Shown here in pieces: positions 40,338 to 50,074 of a DNA stretch of 64,000 bases. Numbering within the stretch: the first letter of the stretch is position 1; the number at the start of each line of letters is the position of its first letter. The stretch is taken from positions 89,243-153,242 of the forward strand of contig JAPDDQ010000013.1 of assembly GCA_027587225.1 (NCBI GenBank). Reading direction: 5' to 3'. The notes under the pieces were generated by a model. That model was not told where the DNA came from and did not search any database. It worked only from the letters and a program-made list of their open reading frames with translations. The position numbers and the translations under genes were made by a program. The stretch comes from Solirubrobacter taibaiensis. Lineage in GTDB: Bacteria; Actinomycetota; Thermoleophilia; Solirubrobacterales; Solirubrobacteraceae.

Positions 40338-40377
40338 CTCGGCGTCCGCTTTCAGTTTCTGTTCATATCGGCCGAAG

Positions 40378-40399
40378 GGCTGTCACCCGGGTGACAGCC
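40378..40399. promoter_or_regulatory. 22-bp perfect palindrome upstream of CP6
   Basis: GGCTGTCACCC followed by GGGTGACAGCC is an uninterrupted palindrome ending 26 bases before the CP6 ATG and 14 bases before its Shine-Dalgarno (GGAGGA, 40414-40419). Its place and dyad symmetry suggest an operator for a dimeric regulator. A TGTCAC/GTGACA half-site pair is visible; the regulator is unknown. Confidence 0.5.
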
Positions 40400-40425
40400 G
40401 AGGGTCATTGAACGGAGGATCTTCC

Positions 40426-43400
40426 ATGGCTGGGAGAGGGTTGGGATCGCTGCTGGCTGCAGCGATAGCGCTGGGATGCTGCGCACCGGTGGCACTGGCT
40501 GACGCACAGCGGCTGACGATGGTCGAGCACTCGCCGGCGATGATCGAGTCGCTCGAGGACAACGGCTTCGACGTCGGCTACGTGGCCGGCGACACCGAGG
40601 CCGCGGTCTATCTCGACGATTTCGGCGAGGCGCAGTTGCGCGCCGATGGCTACAAGATCGGCGACGTCGTCGCCGATGAGCACAACTTCGAAGAGCGCAA
40701 GGCCGAGATCGCCGCTACGACGGCCGCCGAGGCGCTCGCGGCCGAGGTCGCCGCCAACGGCCTCACCAAGACGGCGAGGGCCCAGGGCGCGGTCAACGTG
40801 CCGGGCAAGGTCGTGATCCAGCGCTCGTACACGTTCTCGAACTACGCCGGGCGCTTCCTCTACGTCGAGGCCCACAACAAGGACCACACCGACACCACCG
40901 GGCCGGCGATGTCGTTCACCTACACGGGCCCGAACGGCACCTCGCAGGTCTACACCTTCGGCGGGAGCATCACCCCGGACGGCGGCGACGCCGCGATCGG
41001 CGGCAACAAGATCCGTGATACCGACGCGGGCGCCGGCGCGCAGTACATGTACCACCGCGCCCTGGTGCTCCTGCGCGGGGCGGACGCCACCCTGCAGCCG
41101 AATCAGATCTCCGTGCGCGTCGCGGATGCCAACGGCGCCTTCGACACGGCCACGCCGGTCGAATGGACCGGCAAGGCGCTGCCGCCGCGCGTCGCCGGGT
41201 TCCAGAAGGACTTCATCACGAAGTACATGGACCCGACCGAGGTCTACAACCGGATGGACCAGCTGACCACGGACAACCCGACGATCGTGGAAGCCATCAA
41301 CCTGCCGAACAAGACGGCGGGCTACCAGCGTCAGGCGAACGTGGTGCTGGAGGGGACCACGGTCAGCCCGAGCGCCACGACCGGCCTGTTCCCGAACCCG
41401 TCGACCGGGACCACGGCCGCGAACATCGCGTCTCGTTCGCGCGCGGTTCAGCTGTTCTCGAAGGCCCTGGGCCATCTGGGCGGCAACAACATCACGGCCG
41501 AGCTCAAGGCGCCGGCCGCCGGCACCCTCAACGCGCCACTGTCGATCACGGTGACCGACGGCACGTGGGAGGAGGTCGACCCGGCCGACACCAACGCGGC
41601 CGACGGCTTCAGCCGCATCCAGGTGCCGGTCAAGGACATCACGGTCAACCTGGCGACCAACGACACCGGCGCGATCACCACGACGGCCAAGCAGGTCATC
41701 GACGCGATCAACGCCCATCCCGCCGCGAGCGCGCTCGTGACGGCATACACGTTCGCCAACAACGCCGGCGACGGCGTCGTGGTGCCGACCCCGTCGCGCA
41801 CCTACAACTTCCCGCTGGGCACGAGCAACACGGGCCAGACGTACGCGAGTTCCCGGGCGCGACTGCTCGACGGCATCCGCGGCGGCACGGTCTACTGGAC
41901 CGGCAACGCCACGGCCACCCCGTCGACGCTGGTGCGCACCGACTCCCGCTACGTCCAGCGGGGTCCCTTCCAGCAGAAGGTCTACCGGATCGGCAAGGAC
42001 CGCTCCAACAACGCCGTCGGTGTGTACCTGTACTGCCAGCAGCACGCTCGTGAGTGGGTCACGCCGATCACCTGCCTGGAGACGGCCGAGCGGCTCGTCC
42101 GCAACTACGCGACGGACCCGACGACCAAGGAATACGTCGACAAGCTCAACATCTTCATCCTTCCGGTCTCCAACCCGGACGGCGGGCACGCGGCGTTCCA
42201 CGAGAACTCCGTCCAGCGCAAGAACCTGACGAACTACTGCCCGATCACGGAGTCCACGGGCGGCGCCGGCTCGCGGTTCACGTGGGGCGTCGACCTCAAC
42301 CGCAACAACACGGTCGGCACGCTCTTCGACGGCTACGACGGCGCGAGCTCGAGCTGCACGAGCGAGACGTTCTCGGGACCGGCCGAGGCGTCGGAGCCGG
42401 AGATCCGCAACGAGCACTGGGTGGCGGACACGTTCAAGGGCATCAAGTTCGCGAACAACATCCACACCCACGGCGGCTACTTCATGTGGGCGCCGGGCGC
42501 GTACAAGGACGCGGGCCGCGAGACGCTGCCGGCGCCGAACATCGGCATCGAGAACTACTTCTTCGAGGTCGCGGACACGATCCTGTCGCACATCCGCTCC
42601 TCGCGGAACACGGCGATCCTGCCGCAGCGCGTCGGCCCGATCGCCGACACGCTCTACTCCGCGGCGGGCAACTCGTCCGACGAGGGGTACTACAAGCGCG
42701 GCATCATCGGCTACTCGTTCGAGGCGGGCGCGCAGCGGATCACGGTCAACGAGACGACGGGCGCCATCTCCCGCACCGCGGTCGGCTTCCAGCCGTGCTT
42801 CGGCGGCCCGGGCACCAACGGCGGCCAGGGCGCGACCTGCACCACGGGCAACCCGCCCGTGCCGAACCCGCTCATGGTCAACGAGGGGCACGACTCCACG
42901 ATGGAGTTCGCCGAAGGCAACTTCGGCATGATCCAGGGCGCCCTCGAGTACCACGAGGACGTCACCGCGCCGGCGACGACGATCGAGTACTCGGCCGCGC
43001 AGACGAGCGGCGACCCGATCAACTTCCGGTTCAAGTGGGTCAACGAGCCCGCGGTCATCTTCTACACGACCGACGGCTCCAATCCGGTGGTCGTGCCGGA
43101 CGACAAGACGACGGAGATCAACGAGAGCTGCGCCAACACCTCGGCCACCGGCACCCGTTGCTACAACAACCAAGGTCCGCGCATGCCAGGCGAGGTCCTG
43201 ACGCTGGGCCTCGGCGCCCACACGGTCAAGTGGATGGCGGTGGACATCAAGGGCAACCGCGAAGCCGTCAAGTCCCAGCGGCTCCTGGTCGCCGCTGACG
43301 ACGCCGACGGCACGGTGGGTGGCAACGTCCCGGCGACGCTCGGCCTCTCGCTCGGCACCGCGGCCTCCTTCGGGCCGTTCACGCCGGGCGTGCCGAAGGA

Positions 43401-43731
43401 CTACACGGCCGGCACGGTCGCCAACGTCATCTCGACGGCCGGCAACGCGACGCTGTCCGTCTCTGACGGTGGGGCCAACCCGGGCCACCTGATGAACGGC
43501 ACGTTCAAGATGCCGCAGCCGCTCCAGGCGACGGCTTCCAGCCTCGGCGGCACCGCCGCCGCGGGTGGCACGGTCGGCGCCGCGGCGCTGAGCCTCATGA
43601 ACTACAGCGTGCCGGTCTCCAACGACTCGGTGACGGTGCAGTTCAAGCAGTCCATCGGGTCAACCGACGCGCTGCGCACCGGCGCCTACAGCAAGTCGCT
43701 CACGTTCACGCTGAGCACGACGAACCCGTAG
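40426..43731 (+). CDS. Secreted M14 zinc carboxypeptidase, multidomain (CP6)
   Basis: The 1101-residue paralog starts at ATG 40426 (GGAGGA upstream); an in-frame TTG at 40408 is less likely. The signal peptide ends ALA-D. The prodomain is type A, like CP1 (DVGYVAGDTEAAVYL). There is no PPC-like domain. The AAQV-type insert is longer (KQVIDAINA) with an extra acidic loop. Zinc ligands are His540 and Glu543 plus the His of NIHTHGGYFMW; DLNRN and SYSFEAG are intact. The chitobiase-like module contains an extra Cys-bearing loop (ESCANTSATGTRC) that may form a disulfide, and the C-terminal domain has an Ala/Gly-rich insertion. A palindromic site precedes it. Confidence 0.9.
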   Translation: MAGRGLGSLLAAAIALGCCAPVALADAQRLTMVEHSPAMIESLEDNGFDVGYVAGDTEAAVYLDDFGEAQLRADGYKIGDVVADEHNFEERKAEIAATTAAEALAAEVAANGLTKTARAQGAVNVPGKVVIQRSYTFSNYAGRFLYVEAHNKDHTDTTGPAMSFTYTGPNGTSQVYTFGGSITPDGGDAAIGGNKIRDTDAGAGAQYMYHRALVLLRGADATLQPNQISVRVADANGAFDTATPVEWTGKALPPRVAGFQKDFITKYMDPTEVYNRMDQLTTDNPTIVEAINLPNKTAGYQRQANVVLEGTTVSPSATTGLFPNPSTGTTAANIASRSRAVQLFSKALGHLGGNNITAELKAPAAGTLNAPLSITVTDGTWEEVDPADTNAADGFSRIQVPVKDITVNLATNDTGAITTTAKQVIDAINAHPAASALVTAYTFANNAGDGVVVPTPSRTYNFPLGTSNTGQTYASSRARLLDGIRGGTVYWTGNATATPSTLVRTDSRYVQRGPFQQKVYRIGKDRSNNAVGVYLYCQQHAREWVTPITCLETAERLVRNYATDPTTKEYVDKLNIFILPVSNPDGGHAAFHENSVQRKNLTNYCPITESTGGAGSRFTWGVDLNRNNTVGTLFDGYDGASSSCTSETFSGPAEASEPEIRNEHWVADTFKGIKFANNIHTHGGYFMWAPGAYKDAGRETLPAPNIGIENYFFEVADTILSHIRSSRNTAILPQRVGPIADTLYSAAGNSSDEGYYKRGIIGYSFEAGAQRITVNETTGAISRTAVGFQPCFGGPGTNGGQGATCTTGNPPVPNPLMVNEGHDSTMEFAEGNFGMIQGALEYHEDVTAPATTIEYSAAQTSGDPINFRFKWVNEPAVIFYTTDGSNPVVVPDDKTTEINESCANTSATGTRCYNNQGPRMPGEVLTLGLGAHTVKWMAVDIKGNREAVKSQRLLVAADDADGTVGGNVPATLGLSLGTAASFGPFTPGVPKDYTAGTVANVISTAGNATLSVSDGGANPGHLMNGTFKMPQPLQATASSLGGTAAAGGTVGAAALSLMNYSVPVSNDSVTVQFKQSIGSTDALRTGAYSKSLTFTLSTTNP

Positions 43732-43748
43732 GTCGGTGAACCCGATTG

Positions 43749-43776
43749 CGGACACCCCCCGCTCGGGGGGTGTCCG
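43749..43776 (+). terminator. Terminator after CP6
   Basis: CGGACACCCCCC (43749-43760) pairs with GGGGGGTGTCCG (43765-43776) around GCTC, followed by TTTC. It closes the array. Confidence 0.8.
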
Positions 43777-43865
43777 TTTCGGGACCTCTCACGCCGCGAT
43801 GCCACGCGGCTGCAGCGTTCCTGGCGCGCCGATATGCCCCCAGTTCGGGGAGTTTCGCGGAATTC

Positions 43866-43896
43866 TTGACGCGATCTTGAACATCGGCGGTACGCT
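43866..43896 (+). promoter_or_regulatory. Candidate promoter of the DMT transporter gene
   Basis: TTGACG (43866-43871) and TACGCT (43891-43896) are 19 bases apart. The -10 matches the GTACGCT hexamer seen elsewhere in the window. A transcript would start near 43903 and carry a leader of about 115 bases. Confidence 0.5.
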
Positions 43897-43903
43897 GGCC
43901 ACA

Positions 43904-43996
43904 GCTTGAGGGCTAAAGCCCGTCAAGCGGGGAACCGATGTAGGTGGAGACAGCGCCGGGGACATCGCTTGCGAGCGATGGGCGAGGTCAATCCAC
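43904..43996 (+). ncRNA. Structured 5' leader of the DMT transporter (candidate riboswitch)
   Basis: Hairpin 1 (43904-43928): GCTTGA and GGGC pair with GCCC and TCAAGC around a TAAA loop with one bulge. The linker GGGGAACCGATG (43929-43940) is unpaired. Hairpin 2 (43944-43996) has three nested stems: GTGGA/TCCAC, CGCC/GGCG and CATCGCT/AGCGATG with a TGCG loop. The compact two-domain fold between a promoter and a transporter gene suggests a ligand-sensing leader. The AGCGGGG-AACCGATG stretch partly resembles the 3' part of c-di-GMP-I aptamers, but the rest does not fit, so no class is assigned. Confidence 0.45.
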
Positions 43997-44018
43997 TCAA
44001 TCGACGTACGAGGACACG

Positions 44019-44891
44019 TTGTCGCTGAATCTGGGCATTCTGCTCGCGCTCGCCTGCGCGATCGCTACGCAGCTGGGCTTTCTCTATAAGCACAAGGGCG
44101 CCAACGAGGCTCCGTTGGTCGACGTCAAGCACCCCTTCCGCTCGGCCAAGCAGCTGTGGTCGTGCAAGTGGTTCGCGATCGGCATGGGCATCGCCGCCGG
44201 CGCGTGGTTGCTGCACGTCGCGGCCATGACGATCGCCCCGCTGTCCGTCGTCCAGGCGGTCCTCTCGACCGGCGTCGTCATCCTCGCGGTGCTCGCCGAT
44301 CGCATCTTCGGCTTCAAGATCGGCATGAAGCAGTGGATCGGCGTCGCGATGACGGCGCTCGGCCTCCTGCTGCTCGTGATCACGCTTCCGGGCAGCTCGC
44401 ACGGCTCGCACTCCGCGTACTCGCTCGCCGGCATGATCGCCTTCGAGGGCGGCCTGCTCGTGATCGGCGCGATCCTGATCGGCGGCAAGAAGCTCGGCAT
44501 GCCCGACCATCACCACGGCGTGATGCTCGGCGCGGCCGCCGGCATCCTCTTCGGCGTCGGCAACATCGCCATCAAGGCGCTCACCGGCGCCGGTGGCTTC
44601 GAGGGCATCATCACCTCCCCGTGGCTCGCCGTCGCGGTCATGTCCTCGATCATCGCCTTCTACACCAGCGCCCGTGGCATGCAGGAGGGCGAGGCCGTCC
44701 CGGTCATCGCCGCCACCTCCACCGCCGCCAACGTGGCCAACATCCTCGGCGGCATCATCGTCTTCGGCGACCCGATGCCCTCCGGCACCGTCGGCATCTG
44801 CGTCCAGGCCTTCGCCTTCGTCCTCGTCGTCGCCGCCGCGCTGCTCACCCCGCCGCCGGTTCGCGCCGCGGCCGCCAACGCCCCGGCGTAG
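44019..44891 (+). CDS. DMT-superfamily (EamA/NIPA-like) transporter
   Basis: The protein has 290 residues from TTG 44019, chosen because GAGG lies just upstream and the first hydrophobic segment (LNLGILLALACAIATQLGF) then begins at once. An upstream GTG at 43944 would translate through the leader hairpins. About nine to ten membrane segments are visible, with a small polar loop containing GMPDHHHG. The fold and the late segment AATSTAANVANILGGIIVFGD fit drug/metabolite-type transporters, including NIPA-like magnesium carriers. The substrate is unknown. It follows a promoter and a structured leader and is closed by a terminator. Confidence 0.8.
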   Translation: MSLNLGILLALACAIATQLGFLYKHKGANEAPLVDVKHPFRSAKQLWSCKWFAIGMGIAAGAWLLHVAAMTIAPLSVVQAVLSTGVVILAVLADRIFGFKIGMKQWIGVAMTALGLLLLVITLPGSSHGSHSAYSLAGMIAFEGGLLVIGAILIGGKKLGMPDHHHGVMLGAAAGILFGVGNIAIKALTGAGGFEGIITSPWLAVAVMSSIIAFYTSARGMQEGEAVPVIAATSTAANVANILGGIIVFGDPMPSGTVGICVQAFAFVLVVAAALLTPPPVRAAAANAPA

Positions 44892-44910
44892 CGCCCCAGC
44901 ACTTCACTCG

Positions 44911-44940
44911 AACGAGCCGCCCGTGTCCTGGCGGCTCGTT
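44911..44940 (+). terminator. Terminator after the DMT transporter
   Basis: AACGAGCCGCC (44911-44921) pairs perfectly with GGCGGCTCGTT (44930-44940), followed by TGCGTTT. Confidence 0.8.
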
Positions 44941-44958
44941 TGCGTTTAAGGTGGCTTC

Positions 44959-46506
44959 GTGCTGCCTTTGCGCGAGCTGTTGGGAGAGCTGGAGCTGGAC
45001 GTCGTGGCCGGCGCGGCCGGGCTCGACCGCCCGGTGCGCTGGGTGCACATCTCCGAGCTGGCCGATCCGACGCCGTGGTTGTCCGGCGGCGAGGTCCTGC
45101 TCACCACGGGCCTCGGTGTCGGCGAGGGCTACCTCGAGCGGCTCGTCGCGCACGGGCTGACGGGGCTCGGCTTCGGTACCGGCTTCTCGCACGCCACCGT
45201 GCCCGACGCACTGCGGGAGACCGCTGAGGCGCACGGGTTCCCCGTGTTCGAGGTGCCGTACGAGGTGCCGTTCATCGCCATCACCGAGCGCGCGGCCTCC
45301 CTGCTCGTCAACGAGCAGTACGCGCTGCTGCGGCGGGCGCTGTCGGCGCACGAGCGACTCGAGCAGATTGTGCTCTCCGAGCGCGGTCTGGACGGCGTGG
45401 CGAGCGCGCTGGCGACGATGATCGGCGGTCCGGCGCTCATCCTCGACGCGCGCGGGCAGGTGCTGGCGCGGCGGGCCGGGCGCGGGACGATGGATGTCGG
45501 CGCCGTCCAGGCGGAGCTGCGCGCGCGGTTGGTCGCCGGCACGCGCCGCGGCTACGCGCCGGAGGGCCTTCCGGGAGGTGCGCTCGCGCTGCCCGTCTCG
45601 CGCGGGGACGCGTTGCCGGAAGCGTGGCTGATCGCGGCGCGCGACGCCGGGCCGCTGAACGAGCTCGACCGGCTCACGCTGCACCAGGCGGTGACGATCG
45701 TCGCCCTCGAGCTGCTGCGCCGGCGCGTGGTGGACGACACGGAACGCCGGCTGGCGGGCGACGTGCTCAGCGCACTCGTGAGTGGCGACCTGACCGGCGC
45801 GGAGCTCGCGCGCCGGCTGGAGCCGTTCGGGCTGCGGGAACGGGCGGGCGTGCTCGTGCTCGCGCCGCCGCGCGGCGTGCGCGCCGCGGCGGAGGAGGCG
45901 CTGGCGCGATCGGTCCGCGAGGAGGCCGGCGGCGGTCTCGTGGCCGGGGCCAACACGCTGTTGTGCGCGCTGCTGCCCGCGGCGTCCGACGACGACCTCT
46001 TCGCGCTCGCGCAACGGCTGCTCGCGCGCGTGGAGCAGGAGACGTCCACGAAGCTGCCGGCCGGCGCGGGCCGGTGCGTCGCGCCGGGCGAGCTGCGGCG
46101 CGGATTCCACGAGGCGCGCTGCGCGCTGGAAGCCCGGACGCTCGCCGCTAACGGCAGCGGTGTCCCGGCCGGGCTGGCGACCTACCGCGACCTCGGCTCC
46201 TTCCAGCTGCTGCTCTCGCTGCAGGACGACGACGCGTTGCGGCTGTTCTGCGACTCGATCCTCGCCCCGATCGAGGATTCCGAGGGCGCCTACGGCGGCG
46301 AGTTGATGCGCTCGCTCGAGGCCTTCATAGAGTGCAACGGGCAGTGGGAGCGCGCGGCGAAGGCGCTGTTCTGTCACCGTCACACGCTGCGCTACCGGAT
46401 CCGGCGCGTCGAAGAGCTGACCGGCAGGTCTTTGGACTCCGCCCGTGACCGGATCGACTTCTGGCTCGCGCTGCGCGGCCGTGAGCTGGTCCAACCTGAG
46501 AGGTAA
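44959..46506 (+). CDS. PucR-family transcriptional regulator
   Basis: The 515-residue protein starts at GTG 44959. A TAAGGT -10-like element six bases upstream suggests leaderless expression. It has the N-terminal PucR domain (~1-120; VRWVHISELADPTPWL, GGEVLLTTG), a central GAF/GGDEF-like linker region, and a C-terminal PucR HTH (~460-510; HRHTLRYRIRRVEELTG). PucR proteins control purine or amino-acid/nitrogen catabolism. The following alanine dehydrogenase gene, seven bases away with its Shine-Dalgarno inside this gene's end, is the obvious target. Confidence 0.9.
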   Translation: MLPLRELLGELELDVVAGAAGLDRPVRWVHISELADPTPWLSGGEVLLTTGLGVGEGYLERLVAHGLTGLGFGTGFSHATVPDALRETAEAHGFPVFEVPYEVPFIAITERAASLLVNEQYALLRRALSAHERLEQIVLSERGLDGVASALATMIGGPALILDARGQVLARRAGRGTMDVGAVQAELRARLVAGTRRGYAPEGLPGGALALPVSRGDALPEAWLIAARDAGPLNELDRLTLHQAVTIVALELLRRRVVDDTERRLAGDVLSALVSGDLTGAELARRLEPFGLRERAGVLVLAPPRGVRAAAEEALARSVREEAGGGLVAGANTLLCALLPAASDDDLFALAQRLLARVEQETSTKLPAGAGRCVAPGELRRGFHEARCALEARTLAANGSGVPAGLATYRDLGSFQLLLSLQDDDALRLFCDSILAPIEDSEGAYGGELMRSLEAFIECNGQWERAAKALFCHRHTLRYRIRRVEELTGRSLDSARDRIDFWLALRGRELVQPER

Positions 46507-46512
46507 ATTGAC

Positions 46513-47628
<1,116 letters not shown>

Positions 47629-49119
47629 ATGTACGACGCCGTCATCATCGGTGGCGGCCATAACGGCCTCGTCGCCGCCACGCTGCTGGCCAAGGCCGGG
47701 CGTTCGGTGCTGGTGCTCGAGCGGCGCGACCACGTCGGTGGCGCCGCCGTCTCCGAGCGCCCGTGGGCGGGCGTGGACGCGCGCATCTCGCGCTACTCGT
47801 ACCTGGTCTCGCTGATGCCGCGCGCGCTGCGCGAGCAGCTCGGCCTGAAGACCGAGATGCGCCGGCGCTCGGTGTCCTCGTACTCGCCGCGCCAGGACGG
47901 CAGCGGCCTGCTGATCCGCTCGGGTGAGCCGCCCGGGGCGAACTGGGCGGCGTTCGAGGAGCTCACCGGCAAGGTCGCGCGTGCCGTGTTCCCGACGCTG
48001 ACCGAACCGCTGCGCTCACGCGCGCAGCTGCGCGCGCGTGTAGGCGACCTCGCGGCGTGGGAAGCGCTGTTCGAGCGGCCGCTCGGGCACGTCCTGCGCA
48101 AGTACTTCGAGGACGACTTCGAGCGCGGGATCATCGCCACGGACGCGCTGATCGGGACGTTCGCGGGGCTCGAGGACGAGTCGCTGCGCCAGAACCGGTG
48201 CTTCGTCTACCACGTGATCGGCAACGAGACCGGCGACTGGGATGTGCCCGTGGGCGGGATGGGCGCGTTGACGGAGGAGCTCGCGGCGCTGGCGTGGGCC
48301 GCGGGGGCGGAAGTGCGGCTGGAGTGCGAGGTGACCTCGATCGAGACCGACGGCGTCGGCGCGGAGGTGTTCTTCGATGGCGGCTCGGTGCCCGCGCGGC
48401 GCGTGCTGGCCAACGTCGCGCCCGCGGTGCTCGCGCGGCTGATGGGCTCTCCGCCGCCCGACGACCCCGCGCCCGAGGGCGCGCAGCTCAAGCTCAACAT
48501 GCTCTTGAAGCGGCTCCCGAAGCTGCGCGACCCGTCGCTGGACCCGCACGAGGCGTTCGCGGGGACGTTCCATGTCAACGAGTCCGCCACGCAGCTCGCC
48601 GTGGCCTACGCGAGCGCGCAGCGGGGCGTCGTGCCCGAGCTCGCGCCGTGCGAGATCTACTGCCACTCGCTGACCGACCCGACCATCCTCGGGCCCGAGC
48701 TGCGCGAGGAGGGCGCGCACACGCTCACCTGCTTCGTCCTGCACATGCCGACGCGGCTGTTCCTCGGCGGCGACCACGAGCAGGCCAAGGCGCAGGCCAT
48801 CGAGGCCACGCTGCGGTCGCTGAACAGCGTCCTGGCCGAGCCGATCGAGGACGTCTTGTACATGACGCCGTCCGGCGAGCCGTGCCTGGAGGCCCGCACC
48901 CCGGTCGAGCTCGAGAACGAGCTGGGGCTGCCCGGCGGCAACATCTTCCATCGCGATCTGGCCTGGCCGTTCGCCGAGGATGAGTCTGCGGTGGGGACGT
49001 GGGGGGTAGAAACGCAGTGGGATAATGTCCTGCTCTGCGGCGCCGGCGCGCGCCGCGGCGGCGGGGTCAGCGGTATCCCCGGCCACAATGCCGCGATGAA
49101 GGTTCTGTCGGAGCGTTAG
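47629..49119 (+). CDS. FAD-dependent oxidoreductase (phytoene-desaturase/PYROXD2-like)
   Basis: The 496-residue flavoprotein has an N-terminal dinucleotide-binding motif ([20 protein letters not shown]), an ERRDHVGG segment and a C-terminal FAD motif near [20 protein letters not shown]. The overall pattern is that of the NAD(P)/FAD-dependent phytoene-dehydrogenase-related group, including PYROXD2. No carotenoid genes are nearby, so the substrate is unknown. The ATG directly follows the ald stop. It ends 26 bases before rpsL, so pucR-ald-FAD may read through into the str genes. Confidence 0.8.
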   Translation: MYDAVIIGGGHNGLVAATLLAKAGRSVLVLERRDHVGGAAVSERPWAGVDARISRYSYLVSLMPRALREQLGLKTEMRRRSVSSYSPRQDGSGLLIRSGEPPGANWAAFEELTGKVARAVFPTLTEPLRSRAQLRARVGDLAAWEALFERPLGHVLRKYFEDDFERGIIATDALIGTFAGLEDESLRQNRCFVYHVIGNETGDWDVPVGGMGALTEELAALAWAAGAEVRLECEVTSIETDGVGAEVFFDGGSVPARRVLANVAPAVLARLMGSPPPDDPAPEGAQLKLNMLLKRLPKLRDPSLDPHEAFAGTFHVNESATQLAVAYASAQRGVVPELAPCEIYCHSLTDPTILGPELREEGAHTLTCFVLHMPTRLFLGGDHEQAKAQAIEATLRSLNSVLAEPIEDVLYMTPSGEPCLEARTPVELENELGLPGGNIFHRDLAWPFAEDESAVGTWGVETQWDNVLLCGAGARRGGGVSGIPGHNAAMKVLSER

Positions 49120-49145
49120 CACCCGCTGCTACCATGGCGCGCCGT

Positions 49146-49541
49146 ATGCCGACGACGTCCCAGCTGGTCCGAAAGGGCCGCAACCCGAAGACGAAGAAGC
49201 TCGCTACCCCTGGCTTGAAGTCCGGTAAGGGCCGAAAGAAGAAGGTGGCCGCGCCGCAGCGTCGCGGGGTCTGCACGCGCGTGTACACCACCACGCCCAA
49301 GAAGCCGAACTCGGCTCTGCGCAAGGTGGCCCGTGTGCGCCTGACGAACTCGATGGAAGTCACGGTCTACATCCCCGGCGAAGGCCACAACCTGCAGGAG
49401 CACTCCGTTGTGCTCGTGCGTGGCGGCCGCGTCAAGGACCTTCCGGGCGTCCGGTACAAGGTCGTCCGCGGCACGCTCGATGCCGCCGGCGTCTCTGACC
49501 GTAAGAAGGCCCGTTCCCAGTACGGAGTGAAAGCCAAGTAA
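49146..49541 (+). CDS. rpsL: 30S ribosomal protein S12
   Basis: S12 lies at the decoding centre. The start ATG 49146 ([11 protein letters not shown]) is chosen by family N-terminus; an in-frame ATG at 49134 adds MARR, and neither start has a clear Shine-Dalgarno. Conserved [28 protein letters not shown] and [13 protein letters not shown] are present, with wild-type Lys at the streptomycin sites. A small basic insertion ([11 protein letters not shown]) follows the N-terminus. A GATAAT -10-like element at 49021-49026 inside the preceding gene might start this transcript. The stop overlaps rpsG (TAATG). Confidence 0.95.
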   Translation: MPTTSQLVRKGRNPKTKKLATPGLKSGKGRKKKVAAPQRRGVCTRVYTTTPKKPNSALRKVARVRLTNSMEVTVYIPGEGHNLQEHSVVLVRGGRVKDLPGVRYKVVRGTLDAAGVSDRKKARSQYGVKAK

Positions 49542-50011
49542 TGCCTCGTCGCGCCGCCGCAGGGCGCCGGAACATCGATCCGGACCCCGTTCACCGCTCC
49601 AAGCTCGTCCAGCAGGTCATCAATCGTGTGATGCTGGACGGCAAGAAGTCAACCGCCGAGCGCATCGTGTACGACGCGTTGGCGATCCTGGCTGAGCGCA
49701 CGGGCAAGGAGCCGGTCCAGGCCCTCGAGGACTCGATCAAGGCCCTCACGCCGGTGCTCGAGGTTCGCTCCCGCCGCGTCGGTGGCGCCACGTACCAGGT
49801 TCCGGTCGAGGTGCCCGCGCCCCGCGCTCGCACGCTCGCCGTCCGCTGGCTCGTCGAGTTCTCGCGCAACCGTCGCGAGAAGTCGATGGCGCAGCGCCTC
49901 GCCAACGAACTGCTGGACGCGCAGTCCCAGCAGGGCGGCGCCTACAAGCGCAAGGACGACATCTTCCGCATGGCCCAGGCCAACAAGGCCTTCGCGCACT
50001 ACCGCTGGTAG
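49541..50011 (+). CDS. rpsG: 30S ribosomal protein S7
   Basis: The 156-residue protein has the S7 signature region ([22 protein letters not shown] and [14 protein letters not shown]). It nucleates the 30S head with 16S rRNA. It is coupled to rpsL by a one-base overlap. A terminator directly follows, and fusA is almost 6 kb away instead of adjacent. Confidence 0.97.
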   Translation: MPRRAAAGRRNIDPDPVHRSKLVQQVINRVMLDGKKSTAERIVYDALAILAERTGKEPVQALEDSIKALTPVLEVRSRRVGGATYQVPVEVPAPRARTLAVRWLVEFSRNRREKSMAQRLANELLDAQSQQGGAYKRKDDIFRMAQANKAFAHYRW

Positions 50012-50036
50012 TCGCACCCCGCCATCTGAGTTTGCT

Positions 50037-50061
50037 GAGCGCCGGCCATGTGCCGGCGCTC
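50037..50061 (+). terminator. Terminator after rpsG
   Basis: GAGCGCCGGC (50037-50046) pairs perfectly with GCCGGCGCTC (50052-50061), followed by CGCGTTT. It ends the rpsL-rpsG unit ahead of the convergent PEP-mutase-like gene. Confidence 0.8.
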
Positions 50062-50074
50062 CGCGTTTAACGGC

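Larger units (their letters stand above)
22482..43731 (+). repeat. Tandem array of six paralogous M14 carboxypeptidase genes
   Basis: Six co-oriented genes (CP1-CP6: 22482, 25507, 30138, 33610, 37004, 40426) encode homologous proteins of 969-1101 residues. Each shares signal peptide, prodomain, beta segment, split M14 domain, chitobiase-like beta domain and a common C-terminal domain ending TLTFTLST-N/T/Q-P. Hairpins follow CP1, CP3, CP4, CP5 and CP6, so the genes are probably separate transcription units. Two other genes, one on each strand, lie between CP2 and CP3. The usual neighbour of rpoC, rpsL, is displaced to 49146. Confidence 0.9.

Noticed and set aside
22482..43731. CRISPR array or short tandem repeats as the cause of the repeated sequence
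   Set aside because: The repeats are whole ~3-kb genes with coding-level divergence. No short direct repeats with unique spacers were seen anywhere in the window.
43929..43940. c-di-GMP-I riboswitch upstream of the DMT gene
   Set aside because: Only a short 3'-like motif matches. The aptamer's other conserved segments and its two-helix tetraloop-receptor arrangement are not recognisable, so only a generic structured leader is claimed.
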